Part shown: positions 26,051-34,915 of the stretch, in pieces
How the letters are laid out: each line of letters opens with the position of its first letter
Numbering within the stretch: the first letter of the stretch is position 1
NCBI RefSeq assembly: GCF_014196965.1
Contig: NZ_JACIEQ010000007.1
Coordinates: 1 to 54,899, forward strand
Direction of reading: 5' to 3'
DNA from: Actibacterium naphthalenivorans
GTDB taxonomy: Bacteria > Pseudomonadota > Alphaproteobacteria > Rhodobacterales > Rhodobacteraceae
Length of the DNA: 54,899 nt
Made by a program: the position numbers and the translations under genes
The notes under the pieces: model-generated
Databases searched by the model: none
What the model was told of the DNA's origin: nothing
What the model saw: only the letters and a program-made list of their open reading frames with translations

Positions 26051-26998
26051 TCAAACCGTCGAATCAAACACCGAAGCGCCAAGCCAGCGCGTTCCGGTCC
26101 AGCGCTCGCCCTGCACCTGTTTGCGCATCAACTCGCGCAGTAGCGACATTACCGCCGCGCAAGCATGGCTTGAGGCTTCGGCCAGCGGTCCCACCAGATA
26201 CACCTCGCGCAGGCAGTCTGCGGCGTGCCAGCGGACGACTTTCAATGTGCCAGCCGCAGCTTCGCGCGCGACCGCATGCAAAGGAAGGATCGAGACGCCT
26301 TTCCCGCGTTCGACCAACTCCTTGATGTTCTGATAGGAATCCAGTTCGATATTCACGGCCAGCCTGATCCCTCTGGCGCGGGCCCAGCCTTCCAGAAGCT
26401 GGCGCAGCCCATGCGCCGGTCCGGGCAGGATCAGCGGCAGGTCCAAAAGCGCCGAGGCCTCGATCTCGGCCGAGATGTCGTGACCGGGCGGGACCAGCAG
26501 AACCAACTCTTCCTGCAGAAGGAGCTCTGATCGGAAACGCGCATCGGTGGCTGGCAGATAAAGCACGGCCAGGTCAACGCGGCCCTCGCGCAGCCAATCC
26601 AGCACGAAGCCGCTCATCGCCTCGGAGATGGTCAGCCTTACGCCGGGAAGCTGCGCCTTGGCCGCCAGCACCAGATCCGGTGACAGGATTCCGCCGATCG
26701 TGCCGGGCAAGCCCAGCCGCACGTCGCCTTGCGGCTCGCGCCCAAGGTTGCGGATGTCGTCTTCCAGCCGCGACATGTCGATCAGAAGACGCCTTGCCCG
26801 TGCCAGCAGCATCTCTCCCGCTTCGGTCAGCTTCACCCCGCGCGCGCCGCGCAGCAGAAGTTTGGTGCCCAGATGCTCCTCCATGTTGCGCAGATGCAGC
26901 GACAACGCGGGCTGGGCGACGTTCAGCCGCTGCGCCGCCGCCGAGATCGACCCCGTCTCGGCAATCGCCTGAAAGTAGCGCAGCTGTCGCAGATCCAC
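26051..26998 (-). CDS. LysR-family transcriptional regulator, divergent from operon E
   Basis: A 315-residue LysR regulator: N-terminal winged helix (MDLRQLRYFQAIAETGSISAAAQRLNVAQPALSLHLRNMEE is the standard start) and a C-terminal periplasmic-binding-protein-like effector domain from ~95 on. It is divergent from the acyl-CoA dehydrogenase/itaconate-type operon with about 120 bases between starts, the normal LysR arrangement. In Pseudomonas and Yersinia the itaconate genes also sit beside a LysR gene, so itaconate or a related C5 acid or its CoA ester is the favoured effector (inference). Confidence 0.93.
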   Translation of the reverse strand: MDLRQLRYFQAIAETGSISAAAQRLNVAQPALSLHLRNMEEHLGTKLLLRGARGVKLTEAGEMLLARARRLLIDMSRLEDDIRNLGREPQGDVRLGLPGTIGGILSPDLVLAAKAQLPGVRLTISEAMSGFVLDWLREGRVDLAVLYLPATDARFRSELLLQEELVLLVPPGHDISAEIEASALLDLPLILPGPAHGLRQLLEGWARARGIRLAVNIELDSYQNIKELVERGKGVSILPLHAVAREAAAGTLKVVRWHAADCLREVYLVGPLAEASSHACAAVMSLLRELMRKQVQGERWTGTRWLGASVFDSTV

Positions 26999-27026
26999 CG
27001 ACGGCCCTCCTTCTTGTTCAATCCAT

Positions 27027-27040
27027 CATATTTCGGTATG
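27027..27040. promoter_or_regulatory. Candidate LysR box
   Basis: CATA-tttcgg-TATG, a short interrupted dyad with the ATA...TAT character of LysR sites, lies in the divergent gap, 28 bases from the LysR start and about 80 from the operon E start. Small, so moderate confidence only. Confidence 0.4.
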
Positions 27041-27119
27041 GCTGTAGTCGCAATTATATATTTGTGCGATGTGTCGCCCATCCGCTAACTGCATGGCATC
27101 CACAAAGAGGAGCAGACAG

Positions 27120-28283
27120 GTGATCGAGACCAGCGAAGGGTCATTCCAGGACATCCGCGATGCGGTGCGCGCACTCTGCGTGCAGTTTCCCGATGCGTAT
27201 CACCGCCGGATTGACGAGGAGCGCGGCTATCCCGAAGAGTTTGTGGAGGCGCTGACCCGGGCGGGGTGGATGGCGGCCATGATCCCTGAGGAATACGGCG
27301 GTTCGGGGCTGGGGCTTGCAGGAGCCTCAGTCATCATGGAGGAAATCAACCGCTCGGGCGGCAATTCCGGTGCCTGCCATGGCCAGATGTACAACATGAA
27401 CACCCTGGTCCGGCATGGGTCCGAGGAACAGCGCCGCCTCTATCTGCCGAAGATCGCCGCTGGCGAATTGCGGTTGCAGTCGATGGGGGTGACCGAACCG
27501 ACGACGGGCACCGACACCACGAAGATCAAGACCACCGCCGTCCGCAAGGGCGACCGTTATGTGATCAATGGCCAAAAGGTCTGGATCAGCCGGGTGCAGC
27601 ATTCGGATCTGATGATCTTGCTGGCCCGCACCACCCCGCTGGCCGAGGTGGCGAAGAAATCCGAGGGCCTGTCGATCTTCCTTGTCGACATCAAGGCGGC
27701 GATGGGCGCGGGCATGGCGGTGCGCCCGATCCCGAACATGGTCAACCACGAGACCAACGAATTGTTCTTCGACAATCTGGAGATCCCGGTCGAGAACCTG
27801 ATCGGCGAAGAGGGCAAGGGGTTCAAGTACATCCTGACCGGGCTGAACGCCGAGCGGACGCTGATCGCGGCCGAATGCATCGGCGACGGTTACTGGTTCA
27901 CCGAACGGGTCGCGAAATATGTCTCGGAGCGCGAGGTCTTCGGCCGGCCGATCGGCAAGAACCAGGGCGTGCAATTCCCGATCGCCGAGGCCTTCATCGA
28001 GGTCGAGGCCGCGAACCTGATGCGGTGGGAGGCCTGCCGGCGCTATGACGCGGGGCTTGAGTGCGGGGCACAGGCGAACATGGCCAAGTATCTGGCCGCA
28101 AAGGCCAGCTGGGAGGCCGCGAATGCCTGCATCCAGTTCCACGGCGGCTTCGGCTTTGCCTGCGAATATGATGTGGAACGCAAGTTCCGCGAGACCCGGC
28201 TCTATCAGGTCGCCCCGATCTCGACCAACCTGATCCTCAGCTATGTCGCCGAGCATATCCTCGGCATGCCGAGGTCGTTCTGA
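27120..28283 (+). CDS. Acyl-CoA dehydrogenase of the itaconate-type operon
   Basis: A 387-residue ACAD starting at GTG 27120, chosen because AGAGGAGC lies 9 nt upstream; earlier starts lack a ribosome site. Motifs: MIPEEYGGSGLG, GVTEPTTGTDTTKIKTTA, INGQKVWISRVQHSD, NMAKYLAAKASWEAANACIQ. At the end, where most ACADs have IYEGTxQI with the catalytic Glu, it reads YQVAPISTNLIL. This ending is kept in a subgroup of ACADs, as far as I recall. It overlaps the CoA-transferase start (TGATG). Oxidation of methylsuccinyl-CoA or a similar C5 ester would fit the operon (inference). Confidence 0.9.
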   Translation: MIETSEGSFQDIRDAVRALCVQFPDAYHRRIDEERGYPEEFVEALTRAGWMAAMIPEEYGGSGLGLAGASVIMEEINRSGGNSGACHGQMYNMNTLVRHGSEEQRRLYLPKIAAGELRLQSMGVTEPTTGTDTTKIKTTAVRKGDRYVINGQKVWISRVQHSDLMILLARTTPLAEVAKKSEGLSIFLVDIKAAMGAGMAVRPIPNMVNHETNELFFDNLEIPVENLIGEEGKGFKYILTGLNAERTLIAAECIGDGYWFTERVAKYVSEREVFGRPIGKNQGVQFPIAEAFIEVEAANLMRWEACRRYDAGLECGAQANMAKYLAAKASWEAANACIQFHGGFGFACEYDVERKFRETRLYQVAPISTNLILSYVAEHILGMPRSF

Positions 28284-29383
28284 TGGGCCTGCCGCTTCAG
28301 GGAGTGAAGGTCGTCGCCATCGAACAGGCCGTGGCCGCGCCCTTTGCCACGGCGCGTCTGGCCGATGCCGGGGCAGAGGTGATCAAGATCGAACGGCCCG
28401 AGGGCGATTTCGCCCGCGGCTATGACGATGTGGCCAGGGGCCAGTCGAGCTATTTCGTCTGGCTGAACCGCGGCAAGACCTCGGTGACGCTGGACCTCGG
28501 CTCGGACCGGGGCAAGGCCGAGCTGGCGCGACTGATCGGCGGCGCCGATGTGCTGGTCCAGAACCTGAGGCGCGGCGCGCTGGCGCGGCTGGGCTTTCCG
28601 GCCGAGCGGCTGGCGCGGGACTTTCCCCGGCTCATCACCTGCTCGATTTCCGGCTATGGCAATGACGGGCCAATGGCCGACCGCAAGGCCTATGACCTGT
28701 TGATCCAGGCCGAGTCGGGGCTCTGCTCGATCACCGGCGGGCCTTCCGAACCGGCGCGGGTGGGCATATCGCTGGTCGATATCGCGACAGGTGCGACCGC
28801 CTATTCGGCCATCCTCGAAGCGCTGATCGGCCGCGGCGTCACCGGGAAAGGGGCTGCGATCTCGGTCTCGATGTTCGATGTCATGGCCGACTGGTTGACC
28901 GTGCCGCTGCTGAATCACGAAGGCGGAAAGAGCCCCCGGCGCATCGGCATGGCGCATCCCTCGATCGCCCCCTATGGCGTCTTCACCGCCCGCGACGGTG
29001 CGCCGATCCTGATCGCGGTGCAGAGCGACCGCGAATGGCGGGCCCTCGCCCAAGCATTTCTGGGGGATCCGGCGCTTGGCACCGACCCGCGCTTTGCCAC
29101 CAATGTCGCCCGCGTCGCCAACCGCGCGGAGACCGATGCCGCGGTCGCCAGGGCTTTTGCCAGCCGCGACGGGGCTGACGCGATCGAGGCTCTTCTGGCT
29201 GCGGGTATCGCGCTGGCCTCGGTCAATGACATGGAAAAGCTGTCGCACCACCCGCATCTGCGCCGGGTGACCGTCGCCACGCCGAACGGCCCGGTGCAGA
29301 TTCCTGCGCCCGCGCCCATCTTTTCGGGCGAGGACCGCAGCTATGGCCCCGTCCCGCCGCTTCAGCCCCTTGCCGAGGCATGA
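28283..29383 (+). CDS. ict: Class III CoA-transferase, itaconate/mesaconate type
   Basis: A 366-residue CaiB/BaiF-family transferase: GVKVVAIEQAVAAPFATARL, GAEVIKIERPEGDFARGYDD, KAYDLLIQAESGL with the catalytic Asp, and IGMAHPSIAPYGVF. It is distinct from the operon C transferase. Followed by an Ich-like hydratase and a CitE-like lyase, the set equals the known route itaconate to itaconyl-CoA to citramalyl-CoA to acetyl-CoA plus pyruvate, also divergent from a LysR gene. The symbol rests on this context; transfer to mesaconate, methylsuccinate or another C4-C5 diacid cannot be excluded. Confidence 0.8.
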   Translation: MGLPLQGVKVVAIEQAVAAPFATARLADAGAEVIKIERPEGDFARGYDDVARGQSSYFVWLNRGKTSVTLDLGSDRGKAELARLIGGADVLVQNLRRGALARLGFPAERLARDFPRLITCSISGYGNDGPMADRKAYDLLIQAESGLCSITGGPSEPARVGISLVDIATGATAYSAILEALIGRGVTGKGAAISVSMFDVMADWLTVPLLNHEGGKSPRRIGMAHPSIAPYGVFTARDGAPILIAVQSDREWRALAQAFLGDPALGTDPRFATNVARVANRAETDAAVARAFASRDGADAIEALLAAGIALASVNDMEKLSHHPHLRRVTVATPNGPVQIPAPAPIFSGEDRSYGPVPPLQPLAEA

Positions 29384-29387
29384 TGAC

Positions 29388-30236
29388 ATGATCGCGCTCG
29401 ACCTTGTCCATCTGCGCCAATGGATCGGCCGCGAGGAGACGCGGGCCGAGCGGCTGACCACCGCAATCGCCGCGCGGTTCAACGCCACCTTCGACCGCAC
29501 AGAAACCGCGACGGAAGGCGAACCGGCCCCGGACCTGATCCACCTCTGCCTCGCCCCCGACATCGCGCCGACCTCGACGCTCGGCCCCGACGGCCACCCG
29601 GCCCGGGGCGGTTTCCTGCCGCCCGTGCCCCTGCCGCGCCGCATGTGGGCGGGCAGCCATTTCCGCTTTCACGAAGACATCCGGATCGGTCACATGGTCA
29701 CCCGCCGCTCGGTGGTCCGCGATGTGACCGCCAAGCAAGGCCGCAGCGGCCCCCTGTGCCTCGTCACGGTCGAGCATCGCATCGACAGCGACGGTGCGCT
29801 TGCCGTTACCGAACGCCAGGACATCATCTATCGCGCAGCCGGTCCCGCTGCGCCCCCCTCTGCTGCGCCTCCCGCTGCCGAGGCCGCGCCAGAGGGCCGG
29901 TATCGCCGGGCGATCGACGCAAGCCCGACGCTGCTGTTCCGCTACTCGGCGCTGACCTTCAACGGCCACCGGATCCATTACGACGCCCCCTATGCCCGGG
30001 CGGAGGAGGGCTATCCGGGGCTGGTCGTGCACGGGCCGCTGCAGGCCACGCTCCTGCTGCAATTCGCCGAAGCGCTGCGCGGAAAGCGCCCCGCGCAGAT
30101 CGGCTTTCGCGGCCTTTCCCCCCTCTTCGACACCGCCGGCTTCACCCTGAATGCGCAGGACGAGGGGGACGGATTGCGGCTCTGGACCGCGGCCGAGGGC
30201 GGGCCGGTGGCGATGGAGGCGCGGGCGGAATGGTGA
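29388..30236 (+). CDS. ich: MaoC/FAS1-type hydratase, itaconyl-CoA or mesaconyl-C4-CoA hydratase-like
   Basis: About 282 residues, double hot-dog. N-terminal part: LPRRMWAGSHFRFHEDIRIG. C-terminal motif: LTFNGHRIHYDAPYARAEEG, YPGLVVHGPLQATLLL, which is the pattern of mesaconyl-C4-CoA and itaconyl-CoA hydratases rather than of hydratase 2. ATG 29388 is four bases after the transferase stop with GAGG upstream. Between ict-like and ccl-like genes it would hydrate itaconyl-CoA to citramalyl-CoA. A proline/alanine-rich linker (about residues 144-160) separates the halves. Confidence 0.8.
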   Translation: MIALDLVHLRQWIGREETRAERLTTAIAARFNATFDRTETATEGEPAPDLIHLCLAPDIAPTSTLGPDGHPARGGFLPPVPLPRRMWAGSHFRFHEDIRIGHMVTRRSVVRDVTAKQGRSGPLCLVTVEHRIDSDGALAVTERQDIIYRAAGPAAPPSAAPPAAEAAPEGRYRRAIDASPTLLFRYSALTFNGHRIHYDAPYARAEEGYPGLVVHGPLQATLLLQFAEALRGKRPAQIGFRGLSPLFDTAGFTLNAQDEGDGLRLWTAAEGGPVAMEARAEW

Positions 30237-31093
30237 CCCCTGACCGTATCGCCCCCGACCGTATGGCGACTGTCCGCGCCCCGCTGTTCGTGCCCGCCGA
30301 CCGGCCCGAACGCTTCGGCAAAGCGGCGGCCTCGGGGGCGGATGCGGTGATCCTCGATCTGGAGGATGCCGTGGCCCCCACCGCCAAGGCCGCCGCCCGC
30401 GCTATGCTGCGCCGTGATTTCACCACCCTGCCGGTGATCCTGCGCATCAATGCCGCCGGGACAGCCTGGCATGCAGACGACCTTGCGGCGGCGGCGGCGC
30501 TTCGCCCCTCGGCCGTCATGGTTCCCAAGGCCGAGGCACCCGACGATCTCAGGCGCATCGTGGCCGCGTTGGCCGACATACCCTTGGTCGCCCTTGTCGA
30601 AACCGCCCGCGGCCTTGCGCAATGCCGGGCGATTGCCGTTGTGCCGGGCGTCATCCGTCTTGCCTTCGGTTCGGTCGACTTCTGCGCCGATCTTCGCTGC
30701 GCGCATACCCCCGAGGTGCTGCTGCCTGCACGCTCCGAACTGGTGCTCGCCTCGCGTCTTGGCGATCTGCCGGGGCCGCTCGACGGGGTGACCACCTTGC
30801 TGGACGACGCGACCGAAACGGCGCGCGACGCGGGGCGCGCGCGTGATCTGGGGATGGGCGGCAAGCTGTGCATCCATCCCCGCCAGATCGAACACGTGCT
30901 GGCCGCCTTTGCCCCTACGGCCGAACAGATCGACTGGGCCAGACGCGTTCTGGCCAGCGGCGATGGCGCGGTCCAACTTGGCGGCACCATGGTGGACGAA
31001 CCCGTCCGCCAGCGGGCGCGCGCCATCCTTGCCGAAGCTGCGGCCCCCGAAAACCGCCGCGCCGCCGGCTTTCATGGCGACAGCGCAGGGTGA
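30230..31093 (+). CDS. ccl: CitE-like lyase, probable citramalyl-CoA lyase
   Basis: About 287 residues, HpcH/HpaI TIM-barrel of the CitE type: LFVPADRPERFGKAAASGAD, VILDLEDAV, VPKAEAP, LVETARGL (Mg-binding Glu), AFGSVDFCADL (Mg-binding Asp), GKLCIHPRQI. It should split (S)-citramalyl-CoA, or another beta-hydroxy acyl-CoA such as malyl-CoA, into acetyl-CoA and a 2-oxoacid. The ATG at 30230 overlaps the hydratase stop by seven bases; ATG 30263 (MATVRAPLF) is the alternative and closer to the usual family start. Last gene of operon E. Confidence 0.82.
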   Translation: MVTPDRIAPDRMATVRAPLFVPADRPERFGKAAASGADAVILDLEDAVAPTAKAAARAMLRRDFTTLPVILRINAAGTAWHADDLAAAAALRPSAVMVPKAEAPDDLRRIVAALADIPLVALVETARGLAQCRAIAVVPGVIRLAFGSVDFCADLRCAHTPEVLLPARSELVLASRLGDLPGPLDGVTTLLDDATETARDAGRARDLGMGGKLCIHPRQIEHVLAAFAPTAEQIDWARRVLASGDGAVQLGGTMVDEPVRQRARAILAEAAAPENRRAAGFHGDSAG

Positions 31094-31115
31094 CACCCGA
31101 CCGAGGAGCGCCAGA

Positions 31116-31137
31116 CCGGCAGCCGGGAGGTTGCCGG
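31116..31137. terminator. Stem-loop between convergent operons E and F
   Basis: CCGGCA (31116-31121) pairs with TGCCGG (31132-31137) around a 10-nt loop in the 66-base gap between the convergent ccl-like and ALDH stops. No T tract follows on either strand, so it is at most a weak bidirectional terminator. Confidence 0.3.
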
Positions 31138-31159
31138 ACGGCGCCAACGGGCGGTCATC

Positions 31160-32602
31160 CTAGACGGCGGCCTGCGTCACCAGCTTTGAAATCAGATATG
31201 AGTTGATGGCTTCCGAGCCGCCCTCAGACCCGTAACCGGAGTCCTTGACCCCACCAAGCGGGAGTTCCGGCAATCCCAGAAGGGTGTGGTTGATTGCCAG
31301 CATGCCAACTTCAAGCTCGGTCTGAAACCTTTGCGAATTGCGGATCGACGAGGTGAACGCATAAGCTGCAAGGCCATAGGGAAGGCGGTTCGCTTCAGCG
31401 ATCGCCTCGTCGATCGTATCGAAGGGCGACAGCATCGCGACCGGCCCGAAGGGTTCCTCGTTCTGGATGCGCGATGAAAGACTGACATCGGTGAGAACGG
31501 TCGGGGCTTGAAAGAACCCGGCCCGCGGTGCCGCATCGCCCTCGACCAGCACCTGCGCCCCCTCGCTCACTGCCTCCTGGATAAGGCCGGCGACGGCCTT
31601 GACCCGGCGCTCGCTGACCAGCGGGCCCATTGCCGTGGCCGGTTCGAGCCCCGATCCGGTCCGCACCTTTTTCACATGCTCGGCCAGCGCCGCGGCGAAG
31701 CGGTCGTAGATGCCCCGCTGGACCAGCACGCGCGTGGGCGAGATGCAGACCTGCCCCGCATTGCGGAGCTTGAAACCCGCAACGGCCGCGACCGCCGCCT
31801 CGACATTCGCGTCCTCGCAGACGATGACCGGATTGTGGCCGCCCAGTTCCATCGTGATGCGCTTCATGTGTTTGCCGGCCAGGGCCGCAAGCTGTTTGCC
31901 CACAGGCACCGAGCCGGTGAAGGACACCTTGCGGATCACCGGATGTGGAATGAGATAGTTCGCGATGTCAGCCGGTTCGCCGTAAACGATGTTGAGAACG
32001 CCCGGCGGAAGCCCGGCGTCCAGAAGCGCTTGTGCAAGTGCCGCAGGCGAAGCCGGCGTGTCTTCGGGCGGCTTGGCGACAACGGTGCAGCCGACGGCCA
32101 GCGCGGCACCAAGTTTGCGCACCAGTTGCGACATCGGGAAATTCCATGGCGTGAAGGCCACGACCGGACCCACCGGCTGCTTGAGCACCATCTGGGTCAC
32201 GTTCGGCGAACGCGCCGGAATCACCTGCCCATAGGCGCGCTGGCCTTCGCCGGCGAACCAGTCGAGCAGATCGGCGGACGACATCACCTCGGCGCGCGCC
32301 TCGGCAAGGGGCTTGCCCATTTCCATCGTCATGCACGGCGCGAGGGTATCGGCGCGCTCGCGCAGCAGCACGGCCGCCTGACGCAGGATGCTGCCGCGCG
32401 CATAGGCGCCGGCATCCCGCCAGGCCGCGAAGGCGCTGCCCGCGGCCTGCACCGCCTCCTCCAGATCGGCAGGTTCGGCCATCGCATAATGGCCAATCAC
32501 CTCTGCGGTTGCCGGATCATAAACGGCTGTTCGCTGCCCCAGCGCGCCATCGCGCCACCGTCCGTCGATCAGGAGTTGAGTATCAGGATAGGTCGTTTCC
32601 AT
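31160..32602 (-). CDS. Aldehyde dehydrogenase, semialdehyde type (operon F)
   Basis: A 480-residue ALDH, paralogous to the operon C enzyme. FTPWNFPMSQL, FTGSVPVGKQLA, MELGGHNPVIV (catalytic Glu), NAGQVCISPTRVLV (catalytic Cys) and NEEPFGPVAM are visible. ATG 32602 is chosen because GGGGGAC precedes it; the frame is open further upstream without a ribosome site. As last gene of the cyclohexanone-type operon it fits the oxidation of the omega-semialdehyde (6-oxohexanoate or 5-oxopentanoate) to the dicarboxylate, the ChnE/CpnE step. The assignment comes from context; the sequence alone only says ALDH. Confidence 0.9.
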   Translation of the reverse strand: METTYPDTQLLIDGRWRDGALGQRTAVYDPATAEVIGHYAMAEPADLEEAVQAAGSAFAAWRDAGAYARGSILRQAAVLLRERADTLAPCMTMEMGKPLAEARAEVMSSADLLDWFAGEGQRAYGQVIPARSPNVTQMVLKQPVGPVVAFTPWNFPMSQLVRKLGAALAVGCTVVAKPPEDTPASPAALAQALLDAGLPPGVLNIVYGEPADIANYLIPHPVIRKVSFTGSVPVGKQLAALAGKHMKRITMELGGHNPVIVCEDANVEAAVAAVAGFKLRNAGQVCISPTRVLVQRGIYDRFAAALAEHVKKVRTGSGLEPATAMGPLVSERRVKAVAGLIQEAVSEGAQVLVEGDAAPRAGFFQAPTVLTDVSLSSRIQNEEPFGPVAMLSPFDTIDEAIAEANRLPYGLAAYAFTSSIRNSQRFQTELEVGMLAINHTLLGLPELPLGGVKDSGYGSEGGSEAINSYLISKLVTQAAV

Positions 32603-32649
32603 GTTGGTCCCCCGGGCGCCCGCCTTCGTGGTGCCTTCAGTCAAGTCAT

Positions 32650-33705
32650 TTACACACCGGCCAGAATTGCCCTGCCGACGATCTTGCCACCGGCGAGGCT
32701 GTTCAGCACGTCCTCAGCCTCGTCGAGCTTGTAACAGGTGGTGGGAATCGGCTTGATCGCGCCATTGCGGGCAAGCTGCATCAGTTCCGCGAACTCTCCG
32801 GGGGAGCCCGTATAGCTGCCGCGAATCGTGAGCGCGCGCACGGCGATCAGGGGAAGCGCCCAAGGGGCAGCCCCGCCGAACAGCCCGACGATGACATACG
32901 TTCCGCCCTTGCCCAGAGCGTCGAAGCCAAGCCCGGCCGTCGCCTCGGCGCCGACGAAGTCGATCGCCGCAAGGGGCGCCTCGCCGGCGGCGGCATGAAT
33001 CTGCGCCACGGCATCCGCGGCGCGCGGATCGACCGCCGCACAGGCCCCCGCGGCAAGGGCGGACGCCCGCTTGACAGGGTCGATGTCGACGAAGACGGGC
33101 GCCTTGGCACCCAGCGCCTGCAACAGTTGCGCGCACATCAGCCCAAGGCCGCCAGCGCCGATCACCAGAAGCGCATGGTCCTTCAGTGTGCCCTCGACCT
33201 TCTTGAGCGCGGCGTAAGCCGTAAGCCCCGAACAGGCCAGCGGTGCGGCGTTTTCGGGTGGGATATCTCCGATCTCATGAAGATATTTCGGATGCGGCAC
33301 CCGGATCTGCGTGGCATAACCGCCATCGACATGCATGCCGAGAAACTGCGGTTTCATGCACAATTGCTCCTGGCCCGAGGCACAGATCGCGCAGGTGCCA
33401 CAGCCGATCCAGGGATAGACCACATATTTCTTTCCCCTGTCGAGCGTGCCGACATCCGGGCCAGCGGCGACCACTTCCCCGACCGTTTCATGCCCCATCA
33501 CCAGCGGCAACGCGATCCCGCGCTTGGAGAATTCCAGCTTGCGGCCGTGGCCAAGATCATACCCCCCCTCGCGGATATGCAGGTCGGTGTGACAGACGCC
33601 GGCGGCGGTCACGGACAAGATGACCTCCGTTCCGCGAGGGGTCATGTCCGGCCTGTCGTCTGGACGCAGGGGTTGACCGAATTCATGAACACATTGGCAA
33701 TGCAT
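32650..33705 (-). CDS. Zinc-dependent alcohol dehydrogenase (operon F)
   Basis: A 351-residue medium-chain zinc ADH. Catalytic zinc ligands: Cys in GVCHTDLH and His/Glu in MGHETVGEV. The structural zinc lobe is complete (CGTCAICASGQEQLC). The cofactor fold is VIGAGGLGLMCAQLLQALGA followed by VDIDPVKR, whose Asp suggests NAD rather than NADP. AGGGAGGAA precedes ATG 33705. In cyclohexanol and cyclopentanol operons an ADH of this type (ChnD/CpnD) oxidises the omega-hydroxy acid; that role is proposed here. Confidence 0.92.
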   Translation of the reverse strand: MHCQCVHEFGQPLRPDDRPDMTPRGTEVILSVTAAGVCHTDLHIREGGYDLGHGRKLEFSKRGIALPLVMGHETVGEVVAAGPDVGTLDRGKKYVVYPWIGCGTCAICASGQEQLCMKPQFLGMHVDGGYATQIRVPHPKYLHEIGDIPPENAAPLACSGLTAYAALKKVEGTLKDHALLVIGAGGLGLMCAQLLQALGAKAPVFVDIDPVKRASALAAGACAAVDPRAADAVAQIHAAAGEAPLAAIDFVGAEATAGLGFDALGKGGTYVIVGLFGGAAPWALPLIAVRALTIRGSYTGSPGEFAELMQLARNGAIKPIPTTCYKLDEAEDVLNSLAGGKIVGRAILAGV

Positions 33706-33850
33706 GATGTTTTCCTCCCTTACAGCTCATCAATGATGTAGCTTTTGGATTTGCAGTTGCTGGAATGGGGCGGAAAGCACCGCTCGTTTCCGGACGATCG
33801 ACGCTTTCCGCCTTTCCCAGGAATATTTCGACCCACCGCTCCCGCACCGT

Positions 33851-34750
33851 TCAGAAGAACTTCGCGAGCCGGAGGGTCAGCGTTGCGTCGCGCTCGAACG
33901 TATTCTGCGCGTCCACATCGTGCCCGACTTCCATCAGGAACTGCGTTGTCGGGTCGAGCATCTGGGACCAGGCCACCCGAACGGTGGTGGATTCCACGTC
34001 CGCGCCCTTGATGCTTCCCACCGTTTCGGCACCCCCCCAACTTGTCGTGGCCCCAAGCGAAAGCGTCGTCCTGTCGCTCGCATTGTAGTTGATCCAGCCG
34101 AGCGCGGTATAGCTCGGATCCTTCTCGACATTCGCTCCACCAAGGCCATCCTCGTTGTCACCGTAGACCGTGACGTCGCCCACAAGATCCACCGACCATT
34201 TGGGGGCAATATTGAACACGAAGCCTGGCTGAATGGCGACGGACCATCGGTTGGAGCCCAACCCAAGCTCAGTGGTAGAATAGTCGCCGGTCGGCATGGT
34301 GAGATAGGTGGCGATGGCGAAATAGCGTCCGTTTTCGGGATCGTTCAGCGGCCAGATCGTACCGACAAGAGTCGTGTCCCCGAAGGAGAGGTCCTTGGTG
34401 CCAACGGCGGTTCCGCCGATGCTCATGTTGTCCAGCCCCCCGAAGGGTTGCAGCACGTTCACGTCGGCACGCATTCCCCCGAGGTCGAAATAGTAGACAT
34501 AGCGAAGAAGGCCCACGTTCGTGTCGAGGCTCGACCCCGCCACTTCGTCGCCATTGCCGTCAACCAAAGTGTCTGAGGTGCTGCCAAGATAATATGCCAA
34601 TCCAAGCTGCGTTCCCGCGGGTGCGGGCACGAAGTCACGCGGCTGCGCGTCCCACCCATACGCGGCGGTCCCCGTCATTAGACACTGGGCAGCAAGCCCG
34701 GCCGCTACGATTGCGGAATACCGAACATTCTTTCCTGGCTTCGACATCAT
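33851..34750 (-). CDS. Outer-membrane transporter of the MetA-pathway phenol degradation (SphA-like) family
   Basis: About 299 residues with a signal peptide (hydrophobic core AIVAAGLAAQCLMTGTAA, cleavage near AYG) and alternating beta strands ending in LTLRLAKFF, the terminal aromatic typical of outer-membrane barrels. GTQLGLAYYLGSTSD, MRADVNVLQPFGG and YFAIATYLTMPTGDY match the PF13557-type proteins found in degradation clusters. It probably helps hydrophobic substrate cross the outer membrane. Three ATGs in a row follow GGGAGG; 34750 has the best spacing. The ~145 bases downstream, before the ADH gene, hold no gene. Confidence 0.85.
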   Translation of the reverse strand: MMSKPGKNVRYSAIVAAGLAAQCLMTGTAAYGWDAQPRDFVPAPAGTQLGLAYYLGSTSDTLVDGNGDEVAGSSLDTNVGLLRYVYYFDLGGMRADVNVLQPFGGLDNMSIGGTAVGTKDLSFGDTTLVGTIWPLNDPENGRYFAIATYLTMPTGDYSTTELGLGSNRWSVAIQPGFVFNIAPKWSVDLVGDVTVYGDNEDGLGGANVEKDPSYTALGWINYNASDRTTLSLGATTSWGGAETVGSIKGADVESTTVRVAWSQMLDPTTQFLMEVGHDVDAQNTFERDATLTLRLAKFF

Positions 34751-34915
34751 CATTTCCTCCCTATTGATTTCCATTCTCTCAACGTGGCCCGTAGCGCCAC
34801 AACTCTCCGAGGCGGAATGCGCTTTCCGACTGTCCCGATTGTTGACTGCCGACAGGCAAGCTGCCGGCAGTTCTCAGGTTCTCAGGATTGCGCCTTCGCG
34901 GTGGACCCGGAACGG

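Noticed and set aside
29420-30229. N-terminal extension of the CitE-like lyase to 557 residues
   Set aside because: The extra ~270 residues overlap the hydratase gene out of frame and are arginine/proline-rich; the family start lies at 30230-30263.
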